In this document: in pieces, positions 8,087 to 18,891 of the stretch
How positions within the stretch are numbered: position 1 is the first letter of the stretch
Layout of the letters: every line of letters begins with the position of its first letter
Assembly (NCBI GenBank): GCA_934754775.1
Contig: CAKVIM010000001.1
Coordinates: 62,001-126,000 of the forward strand
Direction of reading: 5' to 3'
From: an uncultured Candidatus Melainabacteria bacterium
Lineage (GTDB): Bacteria; Cyanobacteriota; Vampirovibrionia; Gastranaerophilales; Gastranaerophilaceae
DNA length: 64,000 nucleotides
Notes under the pieces: generated by a model
The model's input: the letters and a program-made list of their open reading frames with translations, nothing else
What the model was told of the DNA's origin: nothing
Databases searched by the model: none
Translations under genes and position numbers: made by a program

Positions 8087-9283
8087 ATGAAAAAATCAAT
8101 CAAAGATTTAGGTGACATCAAGGGTAAAGTAGCTCTAGTAAGAGTTGACGTTAACGTTCCTCTTGATGAAAACAAAAATGTTACAGACGATACTCGTATT
8201 CAAGCTATCGTTCCTACAGTAAAATTCTTAAAAGACAAAGGTGCAAGAATCGTTCTTATGGCTCACTTGGGCAGACCAAAGGGTGAAAGAAATATGGAAT
8301 TCTCTCTTGCTCCTGTTGCAAAATACATGGCTAAAGTTTTTGGCGAAGAAATCGTTTTCATTCCATCAGTTGAAGAAGCAAAACCATTCGTAGAAAAACT
8401 TGCAGACGGTCAAATCGCATTGTTAGAAAACATTCGTTTCTACAAAGCTGAAGAAGCTAAAGATGACGATATGACATTCGCTAACGAACTAGCAGCTTTG
8501 GGCGACTTTTACGTAAACGACGCTTTCGGTGCTGCTCACAGAAACCACACTTCAACAGCTAAATTGGCTAAGGTTCTTAAACCTGCAGTTTCCGGTTTGT
8601 TGATGGAAAAAGAAATCAGATGCTTATCTCAAGCTTTGGATAACCCAACAAGACCTTTCACTGCTGTAGTTGGTGGTGCTAAAGTTTCTTCTAAAATCGG
8701 TGTTTTAGAAAACTTGTTAGACAAAGTTGATAACATGATTATCGGCGGCGGCATGGCTTATACATTCGTTAAAGCTAACGGCGGTAAAATCGGTAACTCT
8801 ATCTGTGAAGATGACCAAATCGATGTTGCTAAGGCTATCGAAAAGAAAGCTCAAGAAAAAGGCGTTAAACTTGTTATGGCTACTGACGTTCTTGTTGCTG
8901 ATGATTTCTCTGGTAACGGAACTAACAAATTCGTTAAAATCAACGAAATTCCGGATGGTTTTGAAGGCGTTGATGCAGGCCCTGATTCAAGAAAAGCTTT
9001 TGCAGAAGTTCTTAAATCTTCAAAAACAATTCTTATGAACGGCCCTGTTGGTGCATTCGAAAACCCTAAATTTGCTGAAGGTACAAAGGCTGTATTAGAA
9101 GCAATCGTTGAAGCTACAAAAGCTGGTGCTACATCAGTTATCGGTGGCGGCGACTCTGTTTCTGCAGCTAAAAAATTCTTCAAGGCTGAAGATTTCACTC
9201 ACGTTTCAACAGGTGGTGGTGCTTCTCTTGAATTCATTGAAGGTAAAGTACTTCCGGGTGTTGCAGCTTTAGACGATAAGTAA
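8087..9283 (+). CDS. pgk: Phosphoglycerate kinase
   Basis: 398 residues, full length. Substrate motifs [13 protein letters not shown] (about 15-27) and AHLGRPKG (about 59-66) and the nucleotide-site segment [12 protein letters not shown] near the C-terminus are present. It catalyses the 1,3-bisphosphoglycerate/ADP step of glycolysis. It is monocistronic, with its own sigma-70 promoter and a strong terminator. Codon use is more biased than in its neighbours, as expected for high expression. Confidence 0.98.
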   Translation: MKKSIKDLGDIKGKVALVRVDVNVPLDENKNVTDDTRIQAIVPTVKFLKDKGARIVLMAHLGRPKGERNMEFSLAPVAKYMAKVFGEEIVFIPSVEEAKPFVEKLADGQIALLENIRFYKAEEAKDDDMTFANELAALGDFYVNDAFGAAHRNHTSTAKLAKVLKPAVSGLLMEKEIRCLSQALDNPTRPFTAVVGGAKVSSKIGVLENLLDKVDNMIIGGGMAYTFVKANGGKIGNSICEDDQIDVAKAIEKKAQEKGVKLVMATDVLVADDFSGNGTNKFVKINEIPDGFEGVDAGPDSRKAFAEVLKSSKTILMNGPVGAFENPKFAEGTKAVLEAIVEATKAGATSVIGGGDSVSAAKKFFKAEDFTHVSTGGGASLEFIEGKVLPGVAALDDK

Positions 9284-9312
9284 GAAAAATTAAGATTTTT
9301 CAAAAAATAGAG

Positions 9313-9350
9313 AAGTCCGGTGCGGATTTTCCGCACCGGACTTCGTTTTA
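9313..9350 (+). terminator. Rho-independent terminator of pgk
   Basis: AAGTCCGGTGCGGA (9313-9326) pairs perfectly with 9330-9343 across a 3-nt loop. A short T-rich tract follows. Confidence 0.85.
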
Positions 9351-9360
9351 TATATACAAA

Positions 9361-10068
9361 TTATACTAGTACATTTATATTTTGTTTTTTCAAATTCCTA
9401 AATGTTCGCATAAATGAAGAAATTTCATCCGGAGAATTAAATCTTTTAACTACATTACCTTTACCATCAATAATACATTTGATAGAATCTTCATTCAAGG
9501 AATCTGGTTTAACGTGCACATAGCTTGTACCACCAAATCTTATAACTTCTATTGTACGTAATTTGTGATTATCTCGAACACGTGTAAAATCTTTGCCTAA
9601 ATTGATTACAGGCTTTTCAATATTTAATCTTAGTGCATTTGCAATCATTTCGACTTCTTTCATTACAGCAACTTTTTTAATCTTTTTAGGATCTCTTGGC
9701 TTAGTGGCACGTTTCTGCCCTTTGATTGTTGTCAAAATATCTTCAAATTCTGTTTTAACTTCAACCGCTTTTTCTTTCATCAATTTGATTAAATTTTGCG
9801 GTTCTTCTGAATCTAAACCTGATTTCGTATTAATTGTAGGATAGTATTCAACTTCTTTGAAATTATTCTCTTTCATGTACTTACCTACTCTTTTATCATA
9901 CTGGTCACGTAAGACAATAACTTCGTCACCTTTTTCCAAAACGTTACGAAAAATTTGTCTGCCTTGCGTAAACAATGCATTAATTTCTATTTTTGCTTTA
10001 GTGTTTTGGGGCTTAATTCTAAATGCACCTTGAAAATTTGTGTTTGTTTTGTTGTTTGATATTTGCAT
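9361..10068 (-). CDS. Lineage-specific protein with N-terminal NFQG motif
   Basis: 235 residues; start supported by AAGGAGTAATT. The N-terminus contains NTNFQGAFRIKP, a recurring F-x-G motif in this window. The rest is Lys/Glu-rich and soluble, with alternating helices and strands, no signal peptide, no membrane helix and no domain I recognise. Upstream is a weak variant of the GGCAATTTTT promoter (AGCAAATTATT at 10108-10118, TAAAAT at 10087-10092, 26 bp apart). Confidence 0.7.
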   Translation of the reverse strand: MQISNNKTNTNFQGAFRIKPQNTKAKIEINALFTQGRQIFRNVLEKGDEVIVLRDQYDKRVGKYMKENNFKEVEYYPTINTKSGLDSEEPQNLIKLMKEKAVEVKTEFEDILTTIKGQKRATKPRDPKKIKKVAVMKEVEMIANALRLNIEKPVINLGKDFTRVRDNHKLRTIEVIRFGGTSYVHVKPDSLNEDSIKCIIDGKGNVVKRFNSPDEISSFMRTFRNLKKQNINVLV

Positions 10069-10129
10069 AATTACTCCTTATTGATTATTTTAAAAACCCG
10101 TAAAAAAAATAATTTGCTATAAGAAGATT

Positions 10130-10425
10130 AAAACGGTGGGAACGCATGCCATAGTCAACAAAACTTTTGCAAATTTAAAGTAGCTTTTCCCACCCTACGT
10201 TGCTTAATATGAAAAGTCTTTTTGCCCCCCTCACCCCTACCCCTGTCTTAGATTATTCGGGCGAGCATAACATTCCAATAACAACAAATCCTAACGGATT
10301 TTCCTTGTTATTTCCATGTTATTTGCTCTTACGGGCTTACGCCCTACCGAAAATCCGCTCTCCCACAAGGGGCGAGGAAAACCACATACTTGTAGTTTTA
10401 CTTCGAGGATGACTGGTAGTTTTTA
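10130..10425. repeat. Composite intergenic repeat, diverged copy
   Basis: Contains CCCTGTCTTAGATTATTCGG and ACGGGCTTACGCCCTACCGA followed by a CCGCTCTCC block, modules also found at about 28290-28370 and 36740-36840. It lies between the 9361 gene and dnaK. Apparent frames here are repeat sequence, not genes. Confidence 0.6.
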
Positions 10426-10469
10426 GACCATCTGGTAGTTAAATCAATTGTCATCCGACCAAATGTTAT

Positions 10470-10512
10470 AAAAAAAACTACTAGCCCACTTTGAGGCGGA
10501 GCTAGTAGTTTT
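10470..10512 (-). terminator. Terminator of dnaK
   Basis: AAAACTACTAGC (10474-10485) pairs with GCTAGTAGTTTT (10501-10512). On the minus strand the stem is followed by a run of T, placing it about 85 bp after the dnaK stop. Confidence 0.75.
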
Positions 10513-10594
10513 AATATAATTTTGTAGTTTTTACCAAGTAGCTGACTTAATGTGAAAAGTCTTTTTGCCTACTTTTTCTACAGAAAAAGTATGG

Positions 10595-12436
<1,842 letters not shown>

Positions 12437-12641
12437 CTATATCTCCTTTTTTTGATTATTTTATTTTGAAGGGAATGAGTGATTTTAATTTTTCATATTG
12501 TCTACTCATTCATCCGGTAATTTACGAGCGTAAGCAAATTTAATATCTTATTACCCTATTACCTTATTTCATTACTTATATTAAACCATCCTTTTTAAGA
12601 AAACCTTAAAAAATAAACAAAAAATTAATATTCTTTTGTAT

Positions 12642-12653
12642 TAAAATATTTTT
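12642..12653 (+). promoter_or_regulatory. Leaderless -10 box of the DUF1653 gene
   Basis: TAAAAT (12642-12647) sits exactly 6 nt before the ATG at 12654, and no Shine-Dalgarno is present. Transcription should start at or next to the A of the ATG. Confidence 0.65.
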
Positions 12654-12863
12654 ATGCAAGAAATCAGTGTTGGAAAGACGTATAAACATTACAAGGGAAA
12701 CATATATAAAATAATCGCACTCGCCAAACATTCCGAAACCTGCGAGGATATGATTGTGTACCAAAACGTTGAAAAAGGTGATATTTGGGTACGCCCAAAA
12801 TCAATGTGGAACGAAGAAGTCACGATTGGCAATAAAAAAGTTTTGAGATTTGAGTTAATATGA
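12654..12863 (+). CDS. DUF1653 family protein
   Basis: 69 residues. The sequence VGKTYKHYKGNIYKIIALA, followed by MIVYQN and WVRPKSMWNE, fits the short beta-rich DUF1653 family, whose function is unknown. The mRNA is predicted leaderless. The stop overlaps the start of the next small gene (ATGA), so the two are translationally coupled. Confidence 0.85.
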   Translation: MQEISVGKTYKHYKGNIYKIIALAKHSETCEDMIVYQNVEKGDIWVRPKSMWNEEVTIGNKKVLRFELI

Positions 12864-13018
12864 TTACACGAGAAGTTCGAGAATGGTTACAGAAAGTTGA
12901 ACGCAGGCAATATTCTTATGATGATGCAATGTATGAATTTATGCGTTTTTCAGCATTTCTTACAAGAGAAGAAATGAAAATGATTAAATCTAAAATCGAA
13001 CAGGAATATAGAAGATAA
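12860..13018 (+). CDS. Small 52-residue protein coupled to DUF1653
   Basis: Begins MITREVREWLQKVERRQ, charged and helical throughout, ends EQEYRR. The ATG overlaps the upstream TGA by 4 bp, the main reason to believe it. No similarity recognised. Confidence 0.6.
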   Translation: MITREVREWLQKVERRQYSYDDAMYEFMRFSAFLTREEMKMIKSKIEQEYRR

Positions 13019-13058
13019 CTATCAAGTTATTTTAGTACATCATTTAATACATATTAGT

Positions 13059-14681
13059 TTAGCCTAAAATATCTCTTCTTGTAAGCATTCCTAACACCCT
13101 TTGTTTTTTATTTACAACAATTGCCCACTCTGTAGCGTTTTCGTGCAACCTGTAGTAAGCTGTATACAAATCATCTGTCGGAGAAAGTGTTACCGGTGAG
13201 GTATCGAAAATCCTACTTACAGTAATAGTTTTCATCCTTGAATCAACCAGCACATCTTCAATATCTGATTTTGTAATAATTCCTACGAGTCGCTCTTTTG
13301 AATCACAAATAGGATAAGCGTTATGCCCTTCACTATTCATCACATTCAATATTTCTTTGATTTCTGTATCATACCTAAATGTTCTTACGCCACTTGTCAT
13401 AACATCTTGAACCCTTGCCGTGCCTGACAAATTAACGCCCGCATTTTTATATTGACTTACGACAAGCTTTGCATATATCGGTTTATGGTTAAGCTTTTCC
13501 GCAGTCATATCCGCTATTGCAGACACAAGCATCAAAGGAAGTATACACTCATATCCGCCCGTCATCTCAAAAACCATTACAACAGCAGTCAGAGGAGTTC
13601 GTGCAACAGATGACAAAAATCCCGCCATCCCAAGAGCCGCAACAGCAGCAATATTAATATCTACGCCACAAGCATTTGCTAAATATCCTACAATATACCC
13701 GAGGAAAGAGCCCAGCATTAACATTGGCAAAAATATACCGCCGGCTGCACCAGAAGAGAAACATATCGGAGTCACAAAAAATTTCGCAACAAAAATTAAG
13801 CATACCAACGCAAACGGAAAACCGCCACAAAGAAGAATTTCCACAGAACCATTTCCGGAAGATAAAACGTATGGAAGCATAAGCCCGACTATCCCGGTCA
13901 ACAGTCCTGCAATCGCAGGTTTAAAGTAGTTTGGAACTTTCAATTTAGCATTTTGTCTATTTAAAAAGAAAATCGTTTTAGAAAAAAAGACACCCAAAAT
14001 TCCCGCCAGCAGTCCCAATACAACACATACCAAAACCACCATAGGGCTAATGCTTACAGACGGCAAAGATATATGAAACGCCGGATTTTCGCCAAGAAAA
14101 TGTCTTGCAACCGCAGCCGATATAACTGTCGCAACAAGTGTTGGGAAAAGCATTGATGGAGTAAATTTGTGTATAAGCTCTTCAAGCACAAATAACGTAC
14201 CTGCAATCGGAGCATTAAAAGTCGCTCCAATCGCTGCACCCGCACCGGAAGCAATCAATTTATCCCTGTTATTACCACTCAGTCTGAAAATCTTGCCGAT
14301 AAAAGAACCTGCACCTGCACCCAGCTGAACGCTCGGACCTTCTCTACCCAATGAAAGACCACTACCTATACCAATTACGCCTGCAAAAAACTTAACAAAA
14401 ATCGTCCGAACTCTGATTAAACGCCCACTTTTCAAAAGCGACATTTTGACATACGGAATCCCACTACCGGAAGTTTCAGGAGCAAACTTATAAACCAATA
14501 ACCCAGAAATCAAACCACCCAGCATAATTACAGCAAGGAAAATCAAAGGCGAAGCATAAAATTTTGACATCACAAAACCAAAAAGATTTTCAATCCCCAG
14601 ACGAAATGCAACAACAATTAATCCGGTCAGCAAACCAACCAAGACAGCTTGTCCAAAAATTTTTGCAAATCCTTTATTCAT
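13059..14681 (-). CDS. ClC-family chloride channel/transporter with CBS domains
   Basis: About 540 residues from an ATG at 14681 (MNKGFAKIFG); a frame 7 codons longer is unlikely because the -10 box lies in it. The ClC core has about ten membrane segments and the selectivity motifs GSGIP (about 72-76), GREGPSVQ (about 114-121) and GAAGGIFLPML (about 312-322). The C-terminal 120 residues are two CBS domains (for example HNAYPICDSKERLVGIITKSDI). The external gating Glu of GREGP is present, so exchange rather than pure channel activity is possible. The mRNA is predicted leaderless. Confidence 0.9.
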   Translation of the reverse strand: MNKGFAKIFGQAVLVGLLTGLIVVAFRLGIENLFGFVMSKFYASPLIFLAVIMLGGLISGLLVYKFAPETSGSGIPYVKMSLLKSGRLIRVRTIFVKFFAGVIGIGSGLSLGREGPSVQLGAGAGSFIGKIFRLSGNNRDKLIASGAGAAIGATFNAPIAGTLFVLEELIHKFTPSMLFPTLVATVISAAVARHFLGENPAFHISLPSVSISPMVVLVCVVLGLLAGILGVFFSKTIFFLNRQNAKLKVPNYFKPAIAGLLTGIVGLMLPYVLSSGNGSVEILLCGGFPFALVCLIFVAKFFVTPICFSSGAAGGIFLPMLMLGSFLGYIVGYLANACGVDINIAAVAALGMAGFLSSVARTPLTAVVMVFEMTGGYECILPLMLVSAIADMTAEKLNHKPIYAKLVVSQYKNAGVNLSGTARVQDVMTSGVRTFRYDTEIKEILNVMNSEGHNAYPICDSKERLVGIITKSDIEDVLVDSRMKTITVSRIFDTSPVTLSPTDDLYTAYYRLHENATEWAIVVNKKQRVLGMLTRRDILG

Positions 14682-14693
14682 AGAATTATTATA
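14682..14693 (-). promoter_or_regulatory. Leaderless -10 box of the ClC gene
   Basis: On the minus strand TATAAT (14688-14693) is exactly 6 nt before the ATG at 14681, with no Shine-Dalgarno. Confidence 0.7.
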
Positions 14694-14725
14694 CCGTAAC
14701 ATGTCTTAATATAACAGTTTAAAAC

Positions 14726-14763
14726 GGCAATTTTTGAACTAAAATGAACTTTATATACATGTA
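14726..14763 (+). promoter_or_regulatory. GGCAATTTTT promoter of the 14787 gene
   Basis: GGCAATTTTT (14726-14735), 16 bp, TATATACATGTA (14752-14763). Spacing matches the other members of the set. The HLR1-like repeat is degenerate or absent here. Confidence 0.5.
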
Positions 14764-14786
14764 GCAGGTTTGATGAAGGCACTATT

Positions 14787-16154
14787 GTGGGCGTTGAAAC
14801 TAATTACAATGTAGAAAATCCAAACTATTCACGAACAAATTTTCGTGGAGGAAACATTAGTGCCCCGATTTTAGCGAAACCGATTGAAAAAGTCGATAAG
14901 GTTATCAGCGGAACTGTTGATACTTTTGTAAAGACCGAGGAAAATGAAGAAGAGAAAAAATCAAACAAAACTGCGATTACTGTTGGAAGTTCAGTACTTG
15001 TATTAACAGGACTTGTAGCCTTATTGAACCCTAAATTTTCAAGCAAACTGATTAACAAATTAAAAACCATGTCCTCAAAAGCCAACGCCAAAATCGAATC
15101 AAACCAAGGAAATTTTGTAAAGAGTAAGTTTTATAAAGCCATGTCCGAATTTGGCGAAAATGTAGGTAATTTTTTGCAATTCGTTAACACAGCAAACGCC
15201 TGCAAGGACATCGGTTTCAAGAAATTTTGCACCGAAATGAAAGGTGTTAAACAAATCATGTCGAAACCCCACAAGACCATTACTAATTGGTTTGACAAAG
15301 TAAGCAAACACACCGTCACAATGAAGTATGGCAAAGTTAACAAGCGTTTAAACTCGCTTGAAAATTTAATCTCTCATTACAAAGACAAACTTCCTGCAGA
15401 AGAACAAAAAGTATTAGCCGAGAAGCTTGCTGAGTTGAAAAAAGACGCAGAATTTTTCTCAAAAGAAAAAACAATTGAAAGACTTATAAATCAGGAAAAA
15501 GTAATGTCTAATCTTGAAAAAGATTTTGTAAGCAGACTAAAAACGTATACCAATGGTTTAAAGGACAAATCCACTAACAAAAAAGATTTGATTAAAAAGA
15601 ATATGTCATACTGGGCAGAAGATATTCTCATGCCGGCAAGAAATAAAATTGAAAAAGAAGGAATTGAAGCTGTCAACAAACTTGCGGGAGATGGCAAGAC
15701 TCAAAAAGGAAGCTTGCACGAAATTATAGACATATTAAACCCGCATATTACGCAAGGAGAAAAACTTGTACTGGAAGATAATGTAAACACGTTAAGCAAA
15801 AAATTACGCAAAGCGAACCACAGCGAGTGCGTCGATTATTTTGACAAAAAGCGTGATTTAACTCTAGGCGGTGCTCCGACAGATATTTTGACTGCAATAT
15901 TCGGTCTAGGTGCAAGCGGTATTGCAATAGGCGTTGCAGATACAAAAGAAGAAAAAATCTCCAGAGCCTTGACTGGCGGTTTCCCAATCATTGCAGGTTT
16001 AGGTGCATCAATGGCATTCACAGCAATGTTATTTTCCGGCGTACAAGGTATGCTCCTCGGTGCTTTAACCTCAGTCGGATTGAGTAAAATCGGTAGTATA
16101 GCAGATAAAATTATAAACCCAAAAGTAGAAAATAAAGAGGTGACCAATGCTTAA
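14787..16154 (+). CDS. Lineage-specific membrane protein with N-terminal NFRG motif
   Basis: 455 residues from a GTG with AAGG 7 nt upstream. The leader contains SRTNFRGGN. A hydrophobic helix lies at about 64-82. A long Lys/Glu-rich helical region (85-350) follows, then a Gly/Ala-rich hydrophobic C-terminal region (about 365-435) that may cross the membrane two or three times. I do not recognise the family. The architecture (short tag, membrane anchor, helical domain) resembles the AAA+ pair without the ATPase. It uses the GGCAATTTTT promoter. Confidence 0.7.
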   Translation: MGVETNYNVENPNYSRTNFRGGNISAPILAKPIEKVDKVISGTVDTFVKTEENEEEKKSNKTAITVGSSVLVLTGLVALLNPKFSSKLINKLKTMSSKANAKIESNQGNFVKSKFYKAMSEFGENVGNFLQFVNTANACKDIGFKKFCTEMKGVKQIMSKPHKTITNWFDKVSKHTVTMKYGKVNKRLNSLENLISHYKDKLPAEEQKVLAEKLAELKKDAEFFSKEKTIERLINQEKVMSNLEKDFVSRLKTYTNGLKDKSTNKKDLIKKNMSYWAEDILMPARNKIEKEGIEAVNKLAGDGKTQKGSLHEIIDILNPHITQGEKLVLEDNVNTLSKKLRKANHSECVDYFDKKRDLTLGGAPTDILTAIFGLGASGIAIGVADTKEEKISRALTGGFPIIAGLGASMAFTAMLFSGVQGMLLGALTSVGLSKIGSIADKIINPKVENKEVTNA

Positions 16155-16248
16155 CAATCTTATCCAACAAATTTTAGAACTTTTGTCCATTAGATTAGCC
16201 AACCCTTGTTACTGCAGGGTCGAAGTTTATTGCGAACAGAACAATTGA
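16147..16248 (+). CDS. Possible 33-residue cysteine-rich peptide
   Basis: ATG at 16147 lies 4 nt after AGAGGTG and overlaps the end of the upstream gene. It reads MLNNLIQQILELLSIRL and ends in a Cys-containing tail (CYCRVEVYC). Its end overlaps the -35 box of the first antisense RNA promoter. It may be chance. Confidence 0.3.
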   Translation: MLNNLIQQILELLSIRLANPCYCRVEVYCEQNN

Positions 16249-16380
16249 CAAAACACAGAAAATAGTAAATAATATAGATGCAGGGTGGCACTCTGCGAAA
16301 GTGCCGTTAATCCCTACGCTTTTAGTAAATTGAATGCTATTGCTAGTATACTTAACGCTAGTGATAGCATTATTATTTTA
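16245..16380 (+). ncRNA. Antisense RNA, putative antitoxin, copy 1
   Basis: Promoter TTGACA (16245-16250), 17 bp, AATAAT (16268-16273); RNA from about 16280. It includes the hairpin GGCACT/AGTGCC (16287-16305). It ends at a stem AATGCTAT (16333-16340)/ATAGCATT (16364-16371) followed by ATTATTTTA. It is complementary to most of the small toxin ORF on the opposite strand. Confidence 0.6.
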
Positions 16381-16391
16381 TCTAAAAACAT
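16314..16391 (-). CDS. Small hydrophobic peptide, putative type I toxin, copy 1
   Basis: 25 residues beginning MFLDKIIM, with a hydrophobic core LSLALSILAIAF and ending NLLKA; one short membrane helix. AAAGGAGG (16398-16405) lies 6 nt before the ATG. The promoter on this strand is TGGACA (16499-16504), 17 bp, TAAAAT (16476-16481), giving a structured leader of about 80 nt. An antisense RNA is encoded opposite. Size, hydrophobicity, leader and antisense partner match type I toxins such as the Ibs, TxpA and holin-like families; no toxicity is shown. A second copy follows 291 bp later. Confidence 0.6.
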   Translation of the reverse strand: MFLDKIIMLSLALSILAIAFNLLKA

Positions 16392-16470
16392 AGCATACCT
16401 CCTTTCGTTAGCTTTAGTCCAATTGTAGATTGTGGCTAAGAAGAAAGTAGCAGCTTACTTTTACCCTGCA

Positions 16471-16504
16471 AATACATTTTATAATAGATTTGCCGATTTG
16501 TCCA
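16471..16504 (-). promoter_or_regulatory. Promoter of putative toxin copy 1
   Basis: TGGACA (16499-16504), spacer of 17, TAAAAT (16476-16481), on the minus strand. Confidence 0.65.
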
Positions 16505-16535
16505 TAAATATGTTAAAACGCATTAGACTAAACAA

Positions 16536-16677
16536 TTGACAAAATACAGAAAATAGTAAATAATATAAGTGCAGGGTGGCACTCTGCGAAAGTGCCGTTA
16601 ACCCCCTACAATAGTTTATAAACGCTTAATGCTATTACTGCAATTGAAAATGCCAGTAGTAGCATTATTGTTTTTTC
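16536..16677 (+). ncRNA. Antisense RNA, putative antitoxin, copy 2
   Basis: Promoter TTGACA (16536-16541), 17 bp, AATAAT (16559-16564); RNA from about 16571. Hairpin GGCACT/AGTGCC at 16578-16596. The terminator stem AATGCTATTACTG (16628-16640) pairs with CAGTAGTAGCATT (16654-16666) in 12 of 13 positions, and T6 follows at 16671. It covers most of the toxin ORF. Confidence 0.65.
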
Positions 16678-16686
16678 AACTATCAT
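16606..16686 (-). CDS. Small hydrophobic peptide, putative type I toxin, copy 2
   Basis: 26 residues beginning MIVEKTIM, with core LLLAFSIAVIAL and ending SVYKLL. AAAGGAGG (16693-16700) lies 6 nt before the ATG. Promoter TGGACA (16794-16799), 17 bp, TAAAAT (16771-16776). The flanking non-coding DNA is nearly identical to copy 1, whereas the peptide differs at many positions while keeping charge at the N-terminus and hydrophobicity in the core. That suggests selection on the peptide's character rather than recent duplication only (inference). Confidence 0.6.
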   Translation of the reverse strand: MIVEKTIMLLLAFSIAVIALSVYKLL

Positions 16687-16770
16687 AGCATACCTCCTTT
16701 CGTTAGCTTTGGTCCAATTGTAGATTGTGGCTAAGAAGAAAGTAGCAGATTACTTTTACCCTGCAAATCT

Positions 16771-16799
16771 ATTTTATAATAGATTTGCTGATTTGTCCA
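16771..16799 (-). promoter_or_regulatory. Promoter of putative toxin copy 2
   Basis: TGGACA (16794-16799), 17-bp spacer, TAAAAT (16771-16776), on the minus strand. Confidence 0.65.
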
Positions 16800-16814
16800 T
16801 ATATTTCCCGAACA

Positions 16815-17324
16815 CTAATTCTTGATTTGTTCAACTATTTGCAAAACTTTTTGTTTCAAATTCTCATAATCGGAATTATTATCAATTATAAAATCCCAAT
16901 CTTTAATATTATCTAAATCAACTTCTGTAACATCATCCTCGCCGATAAGCTTGCCGCCTCTTTGTTCTCTAATATCACGAGAAGCCTCTACACGAATAGA
17001 AATAGCACCTGCAGATTTAAAAACCTCGTATTCATGCATTATGCGGACATCTGTTACAACAATATTCCCTTTTTGAGCAATAATCTTATTAAGCCAATAA
17101 TCAGGACTTTGACTTCTTCCCCAATTACCCAAATCTATTAGACCTTGACGATATTGAGCTTTATTCGCTTCAATTTCTTCATAACTCAAACCATGCTCTT
17201 TTGCATACTCTATTTTGATAATATCTCCCATAGCACAGCGGCGGAAATCCGGCATGGCATCCATTAGAATCTTTGCCGCCGTATCTTTGCCTGAGTATTG
17301 TTTACCAGAAAATATTATAATCAT
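16815..17324 (-). CDS. Small P-loop kinase, dNMP kinase/phosphomevalonate kinase-like fold
   Basis: 169 residues. P-loop IIFSGKQYSGKDTAAKIL (about 3-20), then KIEYAKEHGLSYEEI and LIDLGNWGRSQSPDYW, a VVTDVR strand (about 92-97), REQRGG, and DDVTEVDLDNIKDWDFIIDN. From memory the order and spacing of these blocks match the animal-type phosphomevalonate kinase and related deoxynucleoside monophosphate kinases. The substrate cannot be assigned: cyanobacterial relatives make isoprenoids by the MEP route, so a nucleotide or cofactor substrate is more likely. Shine-Dalgarno AAAGGAA. It lies downstream of yidD, probably in the flagellar operon transcript. Confidence 0.75.
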   Translation of the reverse strand: MIIIFSGKQYSGKDTAAKILMDAMPDFRRCAMGDIIKIEYAKEHGLSYEEIEANKAQYRQGLIDLGNWGRSQSPDYWLNKIIAQKGNIVVTDVRIMHEYEVFKSAGAISIRVEASRDIREQRGGKLIGEDDVTEVDLDNIKDWDFIIDNNSDYENLKQKVLQIVEQIKN

Positions 17325-17342
17325 CTAAATTCCTTTCTACTT

Positions 17343-17561
17343 TTAGAGTTCGTCAGGTACAGGGTCATACCCACCTTCATTAAGAGGATGGCAACGACAA
17401 ATTCTTTTTATGCCCAGCCAGCCGCCTCTAAATACACCAAATTTTACAATCGCTTGCCGCATATACTCTGAGCAAGTCGGATAAAACCTACAGTGCGGCG
17501 GAGTTTTGGCAGATATTTTCTGATAAACCCATATCAAGCCAAGCAAAGCTCGTTTCAGCAT
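17343..17561 (-). CDS. yidD: Membrane protein insertion efficiency factor YidD
   Basis: 72 residues from the ATG at 17561 ([16 protein letters not shown]). The conserved signature [15 protein letters not shown], then [24 protein letters not shown], is complete. It assists YidC-dependent insertion of inner-membrane proteins. It begins 4 bp after the fliI stop, so it is probably co-transcribed with the flagellar genes, an unusual place for a gene more often found with rnpA and yidC. Confidence 0.93.
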   Translation of the reverse strand: MLKRALLGLIWVYQKISAKTPPHCRFYPTCSEYMRQAIVKFGVFRGGWLGIKRICRCHPLNEGGYDPVPDEL

Positions 17562-17565
17562 CAGA

Positions 17566-18891
17566 CTAGCCCCCACCGGCAAGTTGATTTAATTGCAACA
17601 ACTGATTAATCGTGTCCTCATAAGCAATCTTGTCATCCGTTGATTGCAACAAAAATCTGTTAATATCGTCCATCAAAGCTATCGCCTTATCGCAAGCAGG
17701 GTCAGAGCCTTTCACATAAGCACCGATATTAATCAAATCCTCATTTTTCCTATGCACAGCAAGCAAGTTTCTAATATTTCCCGCTGCCTGACGGTGTTCT
17801 TTTGTTGTAACATCACCCATAACACGACTCAAAGACTGCAAAACATCTACTGCAGGATAATGGTTTTTGTGTGCCAAAGCTCTTGAAAGCATTATGTGAC
17901 CGTCAAGAATACTTCTTGCCGTATCCGAAATCGGTTCATTAAAATCATCACCTTCTACCAAGACAGTATAAAGTCCTGTTATCGTACCGACTTCATTAGT
18001 TCCGGCTCTTTCCATAAGCTTAGGCATAAGAGCAAACACAGACGGCGTATAGCCTCTTGTAGCAGGCGGTTCGCCGATTGCAAGTCCGACTTCTCTTTGT
18101 GCCATTGCAATACGTGTAACCGAATCCAGCATAAACAAAACATCAAGTCCCTTGTCACGGAAATACTCTGCAATAGTCGTCGCAACAAACGCAGCCTTAA
18201 TTTTAACCAAAGAAGGCTGTTCAGAAGTCGCTGCAATTACGATTGAACGCTTCATCCCTTCTGGTCCGAGAATTTCTTCAATGAATTCCTTAACCTCACG
18301 TCCACGTTCACCAATCAAGGCAATGACGTTCAAGTCAGCAGTTGTATTTTTCGCCATCATACCGATTGTCGTACTTTTACCAACACCGGAACCTGCGAAA
18401 ATACCCATTCTCTGCCCTTTACCAACCGTCATAAATCCGTCTATAGACTTAATCCCAAGTGACAAAGGTTCTGAAATACGCTTTCTTTTCAGCGGATTAA
18501 TCGCATCGGCATGGGTCGAACGATATTCAGAAAACCTAATTTCTCCAAGAGTATCAATCGGGTTCCCTAAACCGTCCAAAACTCTTCCTATAAGTTGATT
18601 CCCGACGCCAATTTTCATTGCACTGCCAGTATTTACGACCAAAGCTCCGGGGTGAATTCCGTCAGGAGAAGCAAGTGGCATAAGCAAAATTTTATCACGC
18701 TTAAATCCTACAACTTCCGCCATTGTAGGGCTATCGCTATAGTTATTATAGATGTAGCACAAATCACCAATAGAAGATTTTGGGCCGTCTGACTCAATCG
18801 TTAGCCCGATAATCTCTGTAATTTTTCCGATATCACGAATCGTATCGGTATTATTAATTATATTTAAATATTTATTCTTGTTCCAACTCAT
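17566..18891 (-). CDS. fliI: Flagellum-specific ATP synthase FliI
   Basis: 441 residues. Walker [13 protein letters not shown] (about 164-175), [10 protein letters not shown] (about 194-203), Walker [21 protein letters not shown] (about 252-271). It is the hexameric ATPase that drives the flagellar type III export gate. It overlaps fliH by 20 bp, indicating coupled translation with its regulator. Length is normal. Confidence 0.96.
   Translation of the reverse strand: MSWNKNKYLNIINNTDTIRDIGKITEIIGLTIESDGPKSSIGDLCYIYNNYSDSPTMAEVVGFKRDKILLMPLASPDGIHPGALVVNTGSAMKIGVGNQLIGRVLDGLGNPIDTLGEIRFSEYRSTHADAINPLKRKRISEPLSLGIKSIDGFMTVGKGQRMGIFAGSGVGKSTTIGMMAKNTTADLNVIALIGERGREVKEFIEEILGPEGMKRSIVIAATSEQPSLVKIKAAFVATTIAEYFRDKGLDVLFMLDSVTRIAMAQREVGLAIGEPPATRGYTPSVFALMPKLMERAGTNEVGTITGLYTVLVEGDDFNEPISDTARSILDGHIMLSRALAHKNHYPAVDVLQSLSRVMGDVTTKEHRQAAGNIRNLLAVHRKNEDLINIGAYVKGSDPACDKAIALMDDINRFLLQSTDDKIAYEDTINQLLQLNQLAGGG

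Noticed and set aside
12470..12520. CIRCE-type heat-shock operator before dnaK
   Set aside because: The inverted repeat GAATGAGTG/TACTCATTC does not match TTAGCACTC-N9-GAGTGCTAA and has a loop of about 25 nt.
14701..14725. HLR1-like repeat at the 14787 promoter
   Set aside because: Only ATAACAGT resembles a half site; the second half does not match, so I list the promoter without HLR1.
16237..16800. Riboswitch or CRISPR reading of the tandem 291-bp repeats
   Set aside because: Only two copies, with promoters on both strands, a ribosome site and a small frame; no short regular repeats or variable spacers.
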